Shown: positions 42,617 through 51,013 of the stretch, in pieces
Layout: every line of letters starts with the position of its first letter
Position numbering within the stretch: position 1 is the first letter of the stretch
From: 2-01-FULL-41-14 sp046317875
Lineage (GTDB): Bacteria > Pseudomonadota > Alphaproteobacteria > UBA7879 > UBA5542
Direction of reading: 5' to 3'
NCBI GenBank assembly: GCA_046317875.1
Contig: JBKCVN010000023.1
Coordinates: forward strand, 1 to 64,000
DNA length: 64,000 bases
Translations under genes and position numbers: made by a program
The notes under the pieces: model-generated
The model's database searches: none
What the model was told of the DNA's origin: nothing
What the model saw: only the letters and a program-made list of their open reading frames with translations

Positions 42617-43198
42617 ATGAAAATAAGATCGATAGCTGTTTACTGTGGGGCCTCTGACGCCATTGCCCCCAAATACAAGAAAACCGCAGAAGAGGTGGGT
42701 AAATTCCTGGCCAAAGAAAACATACGCCTTGTCTATGGGGGGGGCGACACGGGCCTAATGAAAGTTGTGGCCGATGCCTGCATGCAGGCGGGAGGCAGTG
42801 TTTTGGGTGTCATGACCGAATATCTTGAAGATTTTGAAGATGTAAACCTGGACATTACAGAGCTGAAAATTGAAAAATGTATGCATAGCCGAAAAAAGCA
42901 CATGTTTATGGAGGCCGATGCTTTTTTAGTTCTGCCCGGGGGATTTGGAACACTGGACGAGGTTTTCGAGGTTCTGACCTGGAAACAGATTGGCCTTCAT
43001 CACAAACCTTTTGTCTTTTTTAACCAAGAAGGCTTTTGGGATCCCTTGGTCTCCATGATTGACAAACTAATAGAAGAAAAGACTGTCCCCCTGTGGATTA
43101 AAAATTTATATTCGATGGCCACAGATACTTCAGAAATTTTAAAAGCTTTAGAAAATTGTAATAGCCTCCATCCTCCCGAGAAGAGTAAATCTGACTAA
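42617..43198 (+). CDS. LOG family protein (TIGR00730)
   Basis: A 193-residue Rossmann-like protein with the LOG motif PGGFGTLDEVFEVLTW and the upstream LVYGGGDTGLMKVVADA. Homologues called lysine decarboxylases are in fact cytokinin-releasing phosphoribohydrolases that act on AMP-like substrates; in bacteria the real substrate is often unclear. The active Arg and Glu of the motif (SRKKHMF, TLDEVFE) are present. It stands 54 bases after the Nudix gene and may share its transcript. Confidence 0.88.
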   Translation: MKIRSIAVYCGASDAIAPKYKKTAEEVGKFLAKENIRLVYGGGDTGLMKVVADACMQAGGSVLGVMTEYLEDFEDVNLDITELKIEKCMHSRKKHMFMEADAFLVLPGGFGTLDEVFEVLTWKQIGLHHKPFVFFNQEGFWDPLVSMIDKLIEEKTVPLWIKNLYSMATDTSEILKALENCNSLHPPEKSKSD

Positions 43199-43256
43199 AA
43201 AACCATTTTTTTTCTTATTTTTTCTGATACACTAAAATCTAAAGTGGGAGGCTTAT

Positions 43257-44822
43257 ATGTTGCGTTTGTCTTTTTTATTTTTATCTATGGGATTATTTGT
43301 TGCCTCAACAGCCTTTAGTTTCACCATAACCAACCCTTTAAAACCTGGCAGTACGCTGGTTAATATCGGAGGTAACGTTAGAACATTAACGCGCAGCACC
43401 AGTTGTAAAGCCAAATATTGGGGGAACATTCAAGAAAATGCTTGTGCTTGTTGTATTATAAAAAACAGCATGGCACCTAAGGGGCAAATTAGATATAAAT
43501 CAGATACTGTTTCCCGTTGTTTAGAAAAAAAACATTGTTCTGAAGACACCTTAGCGCAAATGAAGAAAGACTTAGAACCCCCTTACAATCCTAATTATCC
43601 TGAATATTTCATTACACAAGTCATTCAAAACAGTCTCCCGATTGCAGAAACTGGCACTTTGGGCTCAGAATTCACAGACAAACAAGCGTTAACAACAGAA
43701 GGTGCCATACAAGCCCTTAAAGTTTTAGCTGCCCAAAAAAAAATAAAACATAGTTCTAAGTCAATAGAAGAATGCTTCCAAGCAGAAGCTTTAGGGGGAG
43801 GGGGCTCTCAAACCCTTCGACTTTTCATGATATCTCAAAAACCCAAGTGTGGCAGTAATTCAGACACTTCAACAAAAGGTGTTTATATCCTAAAGGAACT
43901 AAAAAAAGGACCAGAGGAAATTAAAAACACAACTATTGTTAAACAGAGCATTTTGGGCAAATACAACCTGACCAACCCTGATCGACCTAAAGATTTTCCA
44001 GCGATTGCCCTAGATGAAATCTCTTTCACCTACAAAGATAAAAAAGGAAAAGCCCATTATTTATCTGTTTTGCCCATGGCACCGGGAGATAGTATCTTTA
44101 ATATTCTCAAAGAATTTAGTAAATATTACAAAACTCATCCTCAAAAAGACTCTATGGAGAACCTTATTCAGGGTAAACAGCTTCCCAAGAGTACGACTCC
44201 TCAACTCGTCCGGGCCCAACATGCTATGTTAGTGTTTGGTTCTCAGCTGGGAAAACTACACGCCGCTCATATGACTCGAGACCCCAAAGGACGACTCTCG
44301 GGCAAATCCCATGCCGTTCATGGCGATCTGCATGCCCATAATGTTTTTGAAGATATTGATCATAATATTATCTTTATTGATGGAGAAACATTTGCGAGAG
44401 GTGTAGAGTCCCCACGTGCAGTCGGCAAAGATCTTCTACGCATTTATTTATTTTCAACTATCCGAAATGCATCTAAACACAATCCACGAAAAGGAAATGT
44501 AGGGCAAACCTATTGGCATGAACAAATTATAAAACCATTTCTTTTGGGATATGTGCACTCATACGCCCATTTAGATGGTAGCTTCAATCTAGAGAATTTA
44601 GAGGATGTCATGCGCATACTTCGCAAAACCTTCTCTCTGGCGGGAAGCACCAGCGAAGTAGAAGGATTCTTAAAAGCCGGCCCGATTAAAGCTCTTTGGG
44701 CTTACCGCAAATACATCACCAAGATCCTTAATGAAATTGAAGCTGAAATTAAGAAAAATCCTAAAGCTGGGGGACTATCACCACAAACTCAAATCATTTT
44801 GGAAAAAAGAAAGCCAAGCTAA
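43257..44822 (+). CDS. Exported kinase-like protein (APH/choline-kinase fold)
   Basis: A 521-residue protein with a signal peptide (MLRLSFLFLSMGLFVASTAF, cleavage near AFS-FT) and a Cys-rich N-terminal region (Cys 50, 63, 65, 66, 88, 94). From ~175 the features of an aminoglycoside phosphotransferase-type kinase appear in order: Gly-rich loop ALGGGGSQTLRLF (178-190), the beta-3 lysine in VYILKEL (K213), SVLPMAPGDSIFNIL (270-284), LGKLHAAH (331-338), catalytic HGDLHAHN (D357, N362) and the metal-binding FIDGE (D375). AGTGGGAGG lies upstream. An active exported kinase is inferred; target and export route unknown. Confidence 0.7.
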   Translation: MLRLSFLFLSMGLFVASTAFSFTITNPLKPGSTLVNIGGNVRTLTRSTSCKAKYWGNIQENACACCIIKNSMAPKGQIRYKSDTVSRCLEKKHCSEDTLAQMKKDLEPPYNPNYPEYFITQVIQNSLPIAETGTLGSEFTDKQALTTEGAIQALKVLAAQKKIKHSSKSIEECFQAEALGGGGSQTLRLFMISQKPKCGSNSDTSTKGVYILKELKKGPEEIKNTTIVKQSILGKYNLTNPDRPKDFPAIALDEISFTYKDKKGKAHYLSVLPMAPGDSIFNILKEFSKYYKTHPQKDSMENLIQGKQLPKSTTPQLVRAQHAMLVFGSQLGKLHAAHMTRDPKGRLSGKSHAVHGDLHAHNVFEDIDHNIIFIDGETFARGVESPRAVGKDLLRIYLFSTIRNASKHNPRKGNVGQTYWHEQIIKPFLLGYVHSYAHLDGSFNLENLEDVMRILRKTFSLAGSTSEVEGFLKAGPIKALWAYRKYITKILNEIEAEIKKNPKAGGLSPQTQIILEKRKPS

Positions 44823-44927
44823 GCCCACAAATGTGGTGTATAGAAATCTAGGTTGTAATTTTAGGATAACCTTGCAAAAATAGCGCTTGATTAAAATGAA
44901 ACCTTTAACAAAAATTTTATAAATTTT

Positions 44928-45596
44928 ATGGCAAAGCATATTATTGCTATTATAGTTCTGCTTATATCTTTTTCTACCGCAGCAAGAACCAAGCTGAACA
45001 GAATTGAATATGGAGACATATCGGCACCCGTACAAATTGTGGAATATGCTTCCCCTAGTTGTACGGTATGTGCCGAATTTTCCAGAAGTGTTTTTCCCAA
45101 GCTCCTAAAAAAATATATTCAAACTAAGAAAGTATATTTCAAAGTGATAAACCTGCCCTATCAAGGCATTGATTTAAAAGTATCAGCTCTTATAAATCAC
45201 AGCCCTAACCCCATTGAGTTCCATAATTTTATATACCAGAATCAACACAAGTGGCTTTTTTCTAAAAACCCAATTAAAATATTAACCCCTATGCTCGTGG
45301 AAAAAGGCATGACCATGAAAGAGATTCAATCGGCACTTAATAATAAAACAACAGAACGTAAGCTGTTAAAAGACCGTTTAGAAATAGAAAAAAAATATCA
45401 GATTGAAGCCATTCCTTTTTTCAAAATTGGACAAACTAAAATTGTGGGATTGATGCCCTGGACTAAGTTCGAAAAAACAATAGACTCTGCATTATCTCAT
45501 GTAAAGAATGGTAACCCTCTTGAAACATTTGGACAAAAAGATGAAAAAATCCGCTCACCTCAAAACACAGCAAGAAAAATTAAAGACCGCTCTTAG
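44928..45596 (+). CDS. DsbA-like thiol oxidoreductase
   Basis: A 222-residue exported protein with a signal peptide (MAKHIIAIIVLLISFSTAAR). The thioredoxin fold has the active site C45-T-V-C48 in YASPSCTVCAEF, a helical insert (~95-145) and the cis-Pro loop in YQIEAIPFFKIG. This is the DsbA/Com1-like layout for forming disulfides in the envelope, useful for the many Cys-containing exported proteins here. No clear ribosome site precedes ATG 44928. Its 3' end overlaps the atpI start by 56 bases in another frame. Confidence 0.82.
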   Translation: MAKHIIAIIVLLISFSTAARTKLNRIEYGDISAPVQIVEYASPSCTVCAEFSRSVFPKLLKKYIQTKKVYFKVINLPYQGIDLKVSALINHSPNPIEFHNFIYQNQHKWLFSKNPIKILTPMLVEKGMTMKEIQSALNNKTTERKLLKDRLEIEKKYQIEAIPFFKIGQTKIVGLMPWTKFEKTIDSALSHVKNGNPLETFGQKDEKIRSPQNTARKIKDRS

Positions 45597-45828
45597 CTCC
45601 CAATCTACCTCACCTAACCTACCTTCGTTTAAAACAATGGCTTGGCGCGCCAGTACTGATATGTTGGCAGGGATTGTGGTAGGCACAGGTGCCGGTTTAT
45701 TGTGTGATCACTTCTTTCATACGGCTCACTGGGGGCTTATTGTTGGATTTTTAATGGGATCCACGGCTGGACTCTTGAATGTCTATCGAAGCCTTTGTAA
45801 AGTAGGGTATGGTTTTAGAAAAAAATAA
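45541..45828 (+). CDS. atpI: ATP synthase assembly protein AtpI
   Basis: A 95-residue two-helix membrane protein that assists c-ring assembly. After a polar N-terminus (KTALSSQSTSPNLPSFKTMA) come MLAGIVVGTGAGLLCDHF and WGLIVGFLMGSTAGLLNVY, the AtpI/AtpZ pattern. ATG 45541 is preferred to an upstream in-frame codon because it gives the usual length. It starts the F0 gene cluster, as in other Alphaproteobacteria, and lies 11 bases before atpB. Confidence 0.85.
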   Translation: MKKSAHLKTQQEKLKTALSSQSTSPNLPSFKTMAWRASTDMLAGIVVGTGAGLLCDHFFHTAHWGLIVGFLMGSTAGLLNVYRSLCKVGYGFRKK

Positions 45829-45839
45829 AGGAAAACAAA

Positions 45840-46565
45840 GTGGAAAGCCCCCTGCATCAATTTGAGGTTAACACCCTCTTACCCCTCCAGATAGGGGGAC
45901 TTGATTTGTCTTTTACAAACTCGTCTTTATTAATGGTAATTGCTGTTGTGGCGATTGTAACCTTATTTATTCTGGCTCTGCGTAACCCCCAACCCGTACC
46001 GGGAAAAATGCAGTCGCTCATGGAATTAAGTTATGAATTTATAGCCAACCTTTTAGAAGAAAACACGGGAACGAAAGGCAAACAATACCTTCCTTTTATC
46101 TGGTCTTTATTTTTATTTGTTTTATTTGGGAATCTTCTGGGGCTCATCCCTTATAGCTTTACCTTTACCAGCCAATTGGTGGTGACTTTTGGGTTGGCTT
46201 TATTGGTCTTTTTTGTGATTATTATAATTGGCTTCAGCAAGCATGGGCTCAAGTTCTTTAAGCTATTCTTACCCGAAGGCGCCCCCCTCATCATGGCCCC
46301 CCTTTTGTTGCCCATAGAACTGATTTCTTTTTTGTCTAGACCCGTCAGTTTATCTGTTCGATTATTTGCCAACATGATGGCGGGACATACGATGTTGAAA
46401 GTCTTTGCGTTTTTCACTATAAGCTTAGGTTTATTTGGCTTTTCAACAATACTTCTCAACTCGATTCTTATTGGGTTTGAGTTTTTGGTGGCGTTCCTCC
46501 AAGCCTATGTGTTTACTGTATTAACATGTCTTTATTTAAATGATGCCATTCATTTACATTCATGA
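45840..46565 (+). CDS. atpB: ATP synthase F0 subunit a
   Basis: Membrane subunit forming the proton half-channels. The 241 residues have five to six helices and the essential Arg in SLSVRLFANMMAGHTMLKVF. The N-terminus PLHQFEVNTLLPLQIGGLDL is typical of alphaproteobacterial AtpB. GTG 45840 is the start, with AAGGA nine bases upstream. It overlaps no neighbour; atpE follows 25 bases later. Confidence 0.96.
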   Translation: MESPLHQFEVNTLLPLQIGGLDLSFTNSSLLMVIAVVAIVTLFILALRNPQPVPGKMQSLMELSYEFIANLLEENTGTKGKQYLPFIWSLFLFVLFGNLLGLIPYSFTFTSQLVVTFGLALLVFFVIIIIGFSKHGLKFFKLFLPEGAPLIMAPLLLPIELISFLSRPVSLSVRLFANMMAGHTMLKVFAFFTISLGLFGFSTILLNSILIGFEFLVAFLQAYVFTVLTCLYLNDAIHLHS

Positions 46566-46590
46566 TAAATTGTTTGCAAAGGAGAAAAAA

Positions 46591-46815
46591 ATGGAAGTAG
46601 ATGCAGCAAGAATGATCGGAGCCGGCATAGCGGTTCTTCCCCTCTTCGGTGTGGGATTGGGTATCGGGAAAATATTTTCCACGCTGATTGAATCGGTGGC
46701 CCGCAACCCCGAGGCCCGAAAAGATGTGTTTTCTATTGGTATTCTGGGGTTCGCCTTAACCGAAGCCGTGGCTTTGTTTGCCCTTTTAATTGCCTTCCTT
46801 ATTCTTTTTAAATAA
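46591..46815 (+). CDS. atpE: ATP synthase F0 subunit c
   Basis: Proteolipid of the rotor ring. The 74 residues form two helices with the Gly-rich first helix (GIAVLPLFGVGLGIGKIFST), the polar loop SVARNPEARKDV and the proton-carrying Glu in GFALTEAVALFALL. ATG 46591 is chosen because AAAGGAG lies eight bases upstream; the frame is open further upstream but that part is atpB sequence. Confidence 0.96.
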   Translation: MEVDAARMIGAGIAVLPLFGVGLGIGKIFSTLIESVARNPEARKDVFSIGILGFALTEAVALFALLIAFLILFK

Positions 46816-46838
46816 TAAAAGACCAGGCAGCCGCAATC

Positions 46839-47291
46839 GTGCCGCAACTTGACATCAGTGTTTATCCTTCCCAGCTTTTTTGGCTAGGCCTTTCTTTTAT
46901 GGTTTTGTATGGGTTCATGCGATGGATGGTCACACCTCGTGTCAGCCGTATTCTTTACAAGAGAACCAGCATGCTCGAAAAAAAGCTAGAAGACATTGAT
47001 GTGTTTAGAAAAGAGATTGAACACCTAGAGAATCAAGTCACCCACTTAAGGGAAATAGCCTATAAACGAAACCAGGAACTTCTAACGGAAGCCCAGAAAA
47101 AATATGCTCAGTTATTAGAAAAAGAAGAAGCCTTGTTAGCAAAGAAAACTTCGGAACGTTTGGAAGATTTTGAACTCACTCTCCAAAAGAAAATTCGAAA
47201 TATAGAAGCAGAACTATCTGAATCCTCGTCGGAAATTAAAGACCTTATTCTAGAAAAAATATTGGGAACCTCACAAAAGGATAAAAACTGA
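46839..47291 (+). CDS. atpF': ATP synthase F0 subunit b'
   Basis: One of two peripheral stalk subunits of the type found in Alphaproteobacteria and phototrophs. The 150 residues consist of one N-terminal helix (QLFWLGLSFMVLYGFMRWMV) and a long charged coiled coil to the end. Starting Met is a GTG at 46839. Its stop overlaps the atpF start by one base. Assignment of b' versus b rests on position and the PQLDISVYPSQLFWL start. Confidence 0.88.
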   Translation: MPQLDISVYPSQLFWLGLSFMVLYGFMRWMVTPRVSRILYKRTSMLEKKLEDIDVFRKEIEHLENQVTHLREIAYKRNQELLTEAQKKYAQLLEKEEALLAKKTSERLEDFELTLQKKIRNIEAELSESSSEIKDLILEKILGTSQKDKN

Positions 47292-47782
47292 TGTCCTATA
47301 TGTTTTTATCGGATGCCTCTTTTTGGATTTTTGTCTCCTTTGTAATTTTGGCTGGCGCTAGTTTTTCTAGAGTTTTTACCCAATTAAAAAAACAACTTCA
47401 AATACGGCAAGACACCATTGCCCGACAAATTACGGAAGTTTATAGCCTGTATGAGGAAGCAAAAAATCTGGTAAAGGAAGAACAGGCCGCCCTAAAAATC
47501 GCACAAAAAGAAGTCTTAGATCTAGAACACGAAATTGAAAAAAATATTCAGGATATTAGACTATCCCATGAGCACAAAATTCAACATGCTGTGAAGCGAT
47601 ATGAAAAAGAACTAGAACATAGAATGGCGACTTTAAAATCAAGATATACAAATGAACTGGTAAATCGAATTTTGGAAAACCAATATAAAGCTGTTGAAAT
47701 ATATTTGAAAAACAACCTAGATTCATCCATGCGAAAATCCATGATCAAAAATCATTTAATTCAATTACAGGAAACCCAATAA
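47291..47782 (+). CDS. atpF: ATP synthase F0 subunit b
   Basis: Second peripheral stalk subunit, 163 residues: membrane helix near the start (SDASFWIFVSFVILAGASFS) and a long coiled coil (KKQLQIRQDTIARQITEVYS, YEEAKNLVKEEQAALKIAQK). It completes the F0 set atpI-B-E-F'-F. Its stop is immediately followed by the ATG of a nucleotide-sugar dehydrogenase, so that unrelated gene shares the operon. Confidence 0.9.
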   Translation: MSYMFLSDASFWIFVSFVILAGASFSRVFTQLKKQLQIRQDTIARQITEVYSLYEEAKNLVKEEQAALKIAQKEVLDLEHEIEKNIQDIRLSHEHKIQHAVKRYEKELEHRMATLKSRYTNELVNRILENQYKAVEIYLKNNLDSSMRKSMIKNHLIQLQETQ

Positions 47783-49033
47783 ATGAAAATATGTGTTATT
47801 GGTTTAGGCTATGTGGGCCTACCACTTGCTCTGAAGCTGGCCAATTATTATGATGTTATGGGATTCGATATTGATATATCCCGAGTTGAAGAATTAAAAA
47901 ACGGTCATGACAGGACAGCAGAAGTTTCTTCCAAAGACTTAAAAAAAACATCTCTTCATCTCAGTTGTAAAAAATCTGATCTTAAGGGACACAATTTATA
48001 CATTATAACAGTCCCCACCCCTGTAACCTCTAAAAACACCCCTGATTTAAGCCCCTTGAAAAAGGCCTCTACCATGGTGGGGAAAGCCATTTCCAAAGGA
48101 TCGATTGTGGTCTACGAAAGCACAGTATATCCCGGTGTGACAGAGGACTTTTGCGGGAAAATTCTGGAAAAAACATCTGGCCTTCAGTCTGGTTTAGATT
48201 TCTTCTTAGGCTATTCGCCAGAACGCATTAATCCTGGCGACAAAATCCATACTGTAGATAAAATCACCAAAATCGTAGCAGGGCAAACCCCTGAAATTAC
48301 CCATACTTTAAAAGAAGTTTATGGAAAAATTACTACCATTTTTGCCGCCAAAGACATTAAAACGGCCGAAGCTGCCAAGGTTATTGAAAACACCCAACGT
48401 GATATAAATATTGCCTTTATGAATGAACTGACAGCCATCTTCCATGCAGACCAAATTTCCATTCATGATGTTTTAGAAGCAGCCCAAACAAAATGGAATT
48501 TTTTACCTTTTACACCGGGCCTCGTGGGGGGGCATTGTATTGGTGTGGATCCTTATTATTTGGCTTCTTACGCCAAAAAGAAAGGAACAAATCCTCGCAT
48601 GACCTTGGCTGGTCGCCATATTAACGATGGGATGTCCCAGTTCTTTGCAAAGGTCTGTGATGATGCCTTAAACAAAAAGCCCAGCTCTATTTTAATATTT
48701 GGGCTCACCTTTAAAGAAAATGTGCCCGATCTACGGAACACAAAGATCGTAGATTTAATACACCATTTGGAAAAAAAAGGGCATAAAGTCCAGGTCGCAG
48801 ATCCCCTAGCCAATCCCAAAGAAGCTAAAGATTATTATGATTTAGATTTACTGCCCATTCAGGATTTATCCCCTTGTCATTATGACTGTTTAATTGCCGC
48901 CGTACCCCATAAAGAATTTTTAAATCTTCCATATGATTTCTTAGCTTCTTTAGGGAAACCATCTGCTTGTGTATTGGATATTAAAAACATGTGGGCCGCA
49001 TTAAAACTGCCTTATAAGAAGATAGTCCTGTAA
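47783..49033 (+). CDS. Nucleotide-sugar (UDP-GlcNAc/GalNAc-type) 6-dehydrogenase
   Basis: NAD-dependent oxidation of a nucleotide sugar to the uronic acid, for surface polysaccharide. The 416 residues have the N-terminal Rossmann fold (ICVIGLGYVGLPLALKLANY), VVYESTVYPGVTEDFC, the central YSPERINPGDK and the catalytic Cys in LVGGHCIGVDPYYLASYAKK. PERINPGD and GGHCIGVDPYY place it with the TviB/WbpA group that acts on N-acetylhexosamine substrates, rather than with UDP-glucose dehydrogenase. ATG follows the atpF stop directly (TAAATG). No sugar-polymer genes are nearby. Confidence 0.88.
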   Translation: MKICVIGLGYVGLPLALKLANYYDVMGFDIDISRVEELKNGHDRTAEVSSKDLKKTSLHLSCKKSDLKGHNLYIITVPTPVTSKNTPDLSPLKKASTMVGKAISKGSIVVYESTVYPGVTEDFCGKILEKTSGLQSGLDFFLGYSPERINPGDKIHTVDKITKIVAGQTPEITHTLKEVYGKITTIFAAKDIKTAEAAKVIENTQRDINIAFMNELTAIFHADQISIHDVLEAAQTKWNFLPFTPGLVGGHCIGVDPYYLASYAKKKGTNPRMTLAGRHINDGMSQFFAKVCDDALNKKPSSILIFGLTFKENVPDLRNTKIVDLIHHLEKKGHKVQVADPLANPKEAKDYYDLDLLPIQDLSPCHYDCLIAAVPHKEFLNLPYDFLASLGKPSACVLDIKNMWAALKLPYKKIVL

Positions 49034-49117
49034 AGCGTTCAGTGCCAAAATATTTTGTAGGATTTTCTATTTTATGCTAGGGTTGTGATAACTTAAGCTT
49101 TATATGGTTTTCAAGAA

Positions 49118-49852
49118 ATGTCCACTTCTGCACAAAATATATTTAAAAGTAAAAACCTAACTAAAAGCTATAAACAAAGAAAAATCCTGAACGGTGTTTC
49201 TATCGAAGTTACCCAGGGTGAGATTGTTGGGCTTTTAGGGCCCAACGGGGCTGGGAAAACTACTTGTTTTTATATTATGTGTGGCCTGATTAAGCCTGAT
49301 AGTGGTGAAGTTCTACTTAATAATCAAAATATCACCCCCTTTCCCATGTATCGTCGTGCTAAACTAGGAATTGGATACCTACCCCAAGAAGCCTCTATTT
49401 TCCGGGGATTAACGGTGGAACAAAACATCAATGTGGCCTTAGAAAACACACAAGCCTCGCCCGAGAAACGTCAAAAAATATTGGATTCCTTATTGGGAGA
49501 ATTTTCCATCACCCACTTACGAAAAGCACCTGCTCTCGCGCTCTCAGGCGGGGAAAGGCGTCGGGTCGAAATTGCCCGGGCTTTGGCTAGCTCCCCTCAA
49601 TTTATTTTATTTGACGAACCCCTGGCTGGTATTGACCCTATTGCCGTTCAAGATATTCGTAGCTTAATTTTTCACTTAAAAGACAAGGGTCTAGGGGTGC
49701 TAATTACGGACCACAATGTGCGGGAAACATTGGACCTTGTAGATCGGGCTTATATTTTGGCAGAAGGCAAAATTTTAACCGAAGGTACGCCTAACGATAT
49801 TATTAATCACAAAGAAGCGAAGCGCGTTTATCTAGGACAATCATTTCGGTAA
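49118..49852 (+). CDS. lptB: LPS export ABC transporter ATPase LptB
   Basis: Powers transfer of lipopolysaccharide from the inner membrane with LptFG. The 244 residues contain Walker A LLGPNGAGKTTCFYIM, the LptB-type Q-loop region GIGYLPQEASIFRGLTVEQN, signature LSGGERRRVEIARALA, Walker B FILFDEPLAGIDPIAV and switch His in VLITDHNVRETL. hpf follows 19 bases later, the normal lptB-(rpoN)-hpf order of Alphaproteobacteria with rpoN missing. lptA and lptC are not upstream. Confidence 0.94.
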   Translation: MSTSAQNIFKSKNLTKSYKQRKILNGVSIEVTQGEIVGLLGPNGAGKTTCFYIMCGLIKPDSGEVLLNNQNITPFPMYRRAKLGIGYLPQEASIFRGLTVEQNINVALENTQASPEKRQKILDSLLGEFSITHLRKAPALALSGGERRRVEIARALASSPQFILFDEPLAGIDPIAVQDIRSLIFHLKDKGLGVLITDHNVRETLDLVDRAYILAEGKILTEGTPNDIINHKEAKRVYLGQSFR

Positions 49853-49871
49853 GACAACAACGGAGGAGTAA

Positions 49872-50486
49872 ATGAAAATAATAATTACTGGCAAACATTT
49901 TGATTTAGGTGAGTCTTTAAAAGATCGGATCACTCAGTCCTTAACAAAAGTTGTACATAAATATTTTGATCACGCCATGGATGCCCACGTCACGGTCTCG
50001 AAAGAGAACACATCCCGTGAAAATCATTTGGTTTCCATTCATATCGAAGTCCATATTGGTCATAATATCATGGTGCGTGCTTCTGATATGGCAGACGAAC
50101 CTTATGTGGCCCTAGAGCAAGCCATTCACACAATCGAGAAAGGATTAAGACGCTATAAGGATCGGCTAAAGGCTCATCACTCTAACCATGATATCTCTAA
50201 AGAAGAACAAGCAATGCAATATGTGCTGGGAATTTCCTATCGAAACTTAGAAGAAAAAGAAGAAACACACGAGCATGCTCAACCCGCTGTAATCGCTGAA
50301 ACAACCACCTATATCCCTCATTTGTCAGTCAGTGAGGCGGTGATGAGATTGGATCTTTCTGACTCCCATGCTTTTCTTTTTAAGAATAAATCTCATGGGC
50401 AACTTAATTTAGTCTATCTCAGAAAAGATGGCAACATTGGCTGGGTAGATCCTGAGGGCAATAAGAAACTCCATGAAACCAAGTAA
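49872..50486 (+). CDS. hpf: Long-form ribosome hibernation promoting factor
   Basis: Binds the 30S subunit and drives 100S ribosome dimers in resting cells. The 204 residues have the N-terminal RaiA/HPF domain (IIITGKHFDLGESLKDRITQ, VHIGHNIMVRASDMADEPY, AIHTIEKGLRRYKDRL) and the C-terminal dimerisation domain (SVSEAVMRLDLSDSHAFLFK, NLVYLRKDGNIGWVDPE). GGAGG lies before ATG 49872. It overlaps the start of atpH by 14 bases; ptsN, which often follows, is absent. Confidence 0.94.
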   Translation: MKIIITGKHFDLGESLKDRITQSLTKVVHKYFDHAMDAHVTVSKENTSRENHLVSIHIEVHIGHNIMVRASDMADEPYVALEQAIHTIEKGLRRYKDRLKAHHSNHDISKEEQAMQYVLGISYRNLEEKEETHEHAQPAVIAETTTYIPHLSVSEAVMRLDLSDSHAFLFKNKSHGQLNLVYLRKDGNIGWVDPEGNKKLHETK

Positions 50487-51006
50487 AAATAAAATTGCAA
50501 AAGCCTTAGCGCAGGCATTTTTTGAAGCCCAAACCAATCCTAAGACACATCAGGATGATTTGAAAAAGCTTCAAGAAATTCTTTTATGGAAAAAAGAAAA
50601 TCCCAAATTTGCCAGTTTTTTAAACAGCCCTCTTTTTTCCCACTTGGAAAAGCACCAAATATTTTTAGCGCTGGATTTACCCAATCCCCTTATTATTTTT
50701 CTGGAAATCATTTTAAAACAACAGATGATATCTTACTTAGATATGATTGTTCACGCCTATGAAAAACTAGTATGGGAATCCTTAAATAAAATAAAAGGCA
50801 CAGTAACAGTGGCTGCCCAGGAAGATCTTTCACCCACATTTAAAAAGAACATCACTACCCTCTTGGAAGAAAAAATGAATAAGGATGTGTCTTTAACTTT
50901 TGAAACAGACCCCAGCCTTTTGGGAGGATTTAAATTAGAGGTGGCCGACTTTCATTGGGACAGTTCTTTAAAAAACACTTTGGAACAACTTAGAAATAGT
51001 CTATAG
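50473..51006 (+). CDS. atpH: ATP synthase F1 subunit delta
   Basis: Links F1 to the peripheral stalk. The 177 residues fit the OSCP/delta family: N-terminal helices (KIAKALAQAFFEAQTNP, KFASFLNSPLFS) and C-terminal GTVTVAAQEDLSPTFKKN and DPSLLGGFKLEVADFHWDSS. It overlaps hpf and precedes atpA by 7 bases. The sequence is divergent compared with atpA, common for this subunit. Confidence 0.88.
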   Translation: MKPSKNKIAKALAQAFFEAQTNPKTHQDDLKKLQEILLWKKENPKFASFLNSPLFSHLEKHQIFLALDLPNPLIIFLEIILKQQMISYLDMIVHAYEKLVWESLNKIKGTVTVAAQEDLSPTFKKNITTLLEEKMNKDVSLTFETDPSLLGGFKLEVADFHWDSSLKNTLEQLRNSL

Positions 51007-51013
51007 GAAAGAT

